A stretch of 64,000 nt of DNA, taken from the NCBI RefSeq assembly GCF_001698125.1, contig NZ_CP013855.1:248001-312000 (forward strand), read 5' to 3'. Every line of letters starts with the position of its first letter. Position 1 is the first letter of the stretch. The notes under the pieces were generated by a model, which did no database searches, had not been told where the DNA came from, and saw nothing but the letters and a program-made list of their open reading frames with translations. The stretch is from Pseudonocardia sp. HH130630-07 (GTDB lineage Bacteria; Actinomycetota; Actinomycetes; Mycobacteriales; Pseudonocardiaceae). This document shows, in pieces, positions 62,631-64,000 of the stretch. Made by a program: the position numbers and the translations under genes.

Positions 62631-62917
62631 TGGCCCGCTTCGCCGTCCGGATGGAGGTCGACCTCCCCCCCGGCATAGACGCCGACGCCCGCGCCGACCT
62701 ACTCGCCCGGGAGAAGGCATGGTCGCAGCAGTGGCAGCGCTCCGGGGAGTGGCTAAGCATCTGGCGCTGCGTCGGGGAGTACGCCAACCTCTCGATCTTC
62801 GACGTCCGGGACAACGAGCAGCTCCACGAGATCCTGTGGGGGCTGCCGCTGTTCCCGTACATGACGATCACGGTGACGCCGCTGGCGACGCACCCGTCCG
62901 ACCTTGGGTGCCGGTAA
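62630..62917 (+). CDS. catC: Muconolactone delta-isomerase
   Basis: The 95-residue product is full length for CatC and starts MARFAVRMEVDLPPGIDADARADLLAREKAWSQ-like text in two parts, with WRCVGEYANLSIFDVRDNEQLHEILWGLPLFPYM, the family core. It isomerises muconolactone to beta-ketoadipate enol-lactone. ATG overlaps the catA stop by one base. Confidence 0.93.
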   Translation: MARFAVRMEVDLPPGIDADARADLLAREKAWSQQWQRSGEWLSIWRCVGEYANLSIFDVRDNEQLHEILWGLPLFPYMTITVTPLATHPSDLGCR

Positions 62918-63054
62918 GGAACGTGTCACCAGGGGCAAAGTAGTCGGCTGTAGCGGCGGGACTGCGGTGGAGATCGACCAGGTTGCGGTAGCGCGAGCCG
63001 CGCAGCGCCTGGCGAGGCCTATGGCCTCGGCGTCGATGCGTAGCCAGATCCGTT
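62918..63054. other. Gap between converging catC and MFS genes
   Basis: No gene is seen. A minus-strand frame reading SRYRNLVDLHRSPAATADYF could be a remnant, but I cannot assign it. No clear terminator hairpin is visible. Confidence 0.35.
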
Positions 63055-64000
63055 CTACCGGGACGCTCCCGAGCCTCTGGCCCGGGCGGGCTCGGGGGTC
63101 CCCGCACTGGCCGGGCGGATGGCGAGGGCGAGGGCGGCCCCGGCGACGGCCGCCGCGGCGAGTACCCCGAACAGCGTCGCGGTCCCGAGACCGGCGGCCA
63201 CGAGCAGCCCGACGGCGGCCGGCCCGGCGATGGTACCGACGCGCCCGACGCCGGTGCACCAGGCGGTGCCCGCGCTGCGCACCCGGGCCGGGAACGTCGC
63301 CGCCGCCAGCCCGATCACCAGGATCTGGGTGCCGGTGGTCCCGAGCCCGACCACCGCGACCAGGGGCAGCAGCACCGGGGCGTCGGGCTGCAGCCCCACG
63401 ACGGCCAGCGCGAGTGCCCCCACCGCGAAGCCGGCCGCGACGACGCGGCGCGGGCCGTACCGTTCCGCCAGCGGCGCGGCGCCGAGCGCACCCGCGATCG
63501 CGCCGCCGTTGAGCAGCAGCAGCGACAGCAGCGCGGCCCGGTCGTCGAACCCGGCCCGGCCCAGCAGCGCGGGCAGCCACGTCCCCAGCGCGAAGATCAG
63601 CAGCAGGCCGGTCGCGCTGACCAGGCCGAGCAGCACGGCCGCCGCGGCGGCGCCCCCGCCGAACAGCCCGGTGAACCCCGTCCCCCCGGCCGGGGTGCCG
63701 TCCCCGTCCGCGGCGTCGGCACCGGGTGGGGACCCTCCGTCGCGGGCCGCCCGCCACACCGGGGACTCGGGCAGCCGGGCCACGGCCAGCGGCAGCAGAG
63801 TGACCAGCGGCAGCGCCCCGATCGCGAACAGGCCGCGCCAGCCGAGGTGCTCCAGCAGCACGAGCGTCGCGAGGGTGCCGGCGACGCTGCCCAGCGGGAT
63901 GCCGCAGTAGGCCAGCGTCGTGTGCAGCTGGCGGCGCCCGGGTGGCGTGGTCTCCGCGACCAGCGCCCCGGTGACGGCGACGACGATGCCGATCCCGATC
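63055..64000 (-). CDS. MFS transporter, aromatic-acid type, 5' end beyond the window
   Basis: About 315 C-terminal residues are visible and the frame is open to the right edge. They contain VAETTPPGRRQLHTTLAYCGIPLGS, GWRGLFAIGALPL, RLPESPVWR and a second six-helix bundle (LLLIFALGTWLPALLGRAGFDD, LAERYGPRRVVAAGF). This matches AAHS-type MFS carriers such as those for benzoate or 4-hydroxybenzoate. It faces the cat operon, suggesting uptake of its substrate precursor. Confidence 0.85.
   Translation of the reverse strand, partial: IGIGIVVAVTGALVAETTPPGRRQLHTTLAYCGIPLGSVAGTLATLVLLEHLGWRGLFAIGALPLVTLLPLAVARLPESPVWRAARDGGSPPGADAADGDGTPAGGTGFTGLFGGGAAAAAVLLGLVSATGLLLIFALGTWLPALLGRAGFDDRAALLSLLLLNGGAIAGALGAAPLAERYGPRRVVAAGFAVGALALAVVGLQPDAPVLLPLVAVVGLGTTGTQILVIGLAAATFPARVRSAGTAWCTGVGRVGTIAGPAAVGLLVAAGLGTATLFGVLAAAAVAGAALALAIRPASAGTPEPARARGSGASR

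Noticed and set aside
1-64000. tRNA, rRNA or riboswitch genes.
   Set aside because: I found no cloverleaf-type sequences, rRNA segments or recognisable riboswitch cores when reading both strands by eye. A tRNAscan or Rfam search would be needed to be certain.

Overview
The window is high-GC DNA from an actinomycete. Codon use, gene content (DUF6461, DUF6283, DUF418, a MAB_1171c-like membrane gene, actinobacterial IS families) and frequent GTG starts fit Pseudonocardia or a close relative; this assignment is inference. It is very probably a large plasmid or a plasmid-derived region, because 31.8-38.1 kb holds a RepA-type initiator, an array of about a dozen 20-bp iterons, a ParA/ParB-like pair and a second initiator-like gene. 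About 40% of the window is transposable elements or their debris (IS3, IS5 of several groups, IS256, IS481, IS630, ISAs1, IS1380 and two MITE families), often nested, with many host genes cut by them.

Layout. 0-4.6 kb: small unknown genes, an aminoglycoside-phosphotransferase-like gene, an IS3 element, then the remnant of a biosynthetic operon (3' end of an asparagine synthase, an intact P450, and the first 64 codons of an isonitrile synthase). 4.6-10.0 kb: two identical, inverted 1574-bp IS5-family elements, each carrying a passenger gene (pRiA4b ORF-3/TnpR-like), around a MITE-split YdjC deacetylase gene. 10.0-11.4 kb: a TetR regulator divergent from a truncated DrrA-like drug-export ATPase, with a clear operator. 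11.4-14.1 kb: IS debris. 14.2-17.9 kb: DUF418 membrane protein and a two-component system. 18-24 kb: IS debris. 24.0-26.3 kb: Rrf2 regulator, NDH-2-like flavoprotein and frameshifted cupin in one operon. 26.3-31.5 kb: nested IS1380 elements and an IS5.

31.8-38.1 kb: plasmid replication and partition module. 38.4-44.6 kb: small plasmid-type genes (zinc-knuckle proteins, DUF6283, Nudix, DUF6461, orphan GyrB-type ATPase) mixed with decayed genes. 44.7-47.0 kb: IS5 copy, a resolvase fragment joined to an unknown domain, an IS3 fragment. 47.0-53.0 kb: an aromatic-catabolism cluster on the minus strand (IclR regulator, MFS transporter, pyridoxamine-oxidase-like protein, quinone-oxidoreductase-like protein, 3-hydroxybenzoate/phenol-type flavin monooxygenase) with two matching IclR-type operators. 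53.0-58.5 kb: an AEP primase-helicase protein of the TOTE conflict-system type with a truncated partner gene, bracketed by two IS elements, then a coiled-coil gene and a HEPN/Abi-like remnant. 58.5-64.0 kb: a broken salicylate-hydroxylase-like gene followed by a catRBAC-type catechol ortho-cleavage operon and an aromatic-acid MFS transporter that runs off the edge.

Functionally, the two catabolic blocks together suggest channelling of hydroxylated aromatics into the beta-ketoadipate pathway, but several steps look damaged: the salicylate hydroxylase carries a 20-bp duplication, a MITE and an internal loss; CatA lacks a segment that includes the conserved Arg; and the MFS gene is frameshifted. 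The strongest candidates for new biology are the primase-helicase locus, the isonitrile synthase/P450/asparagine synthase remnant, the passenger-bearing IS5 pair, and a 163-bp MITE family (four copies) with a likely autonomous partner in the same window.
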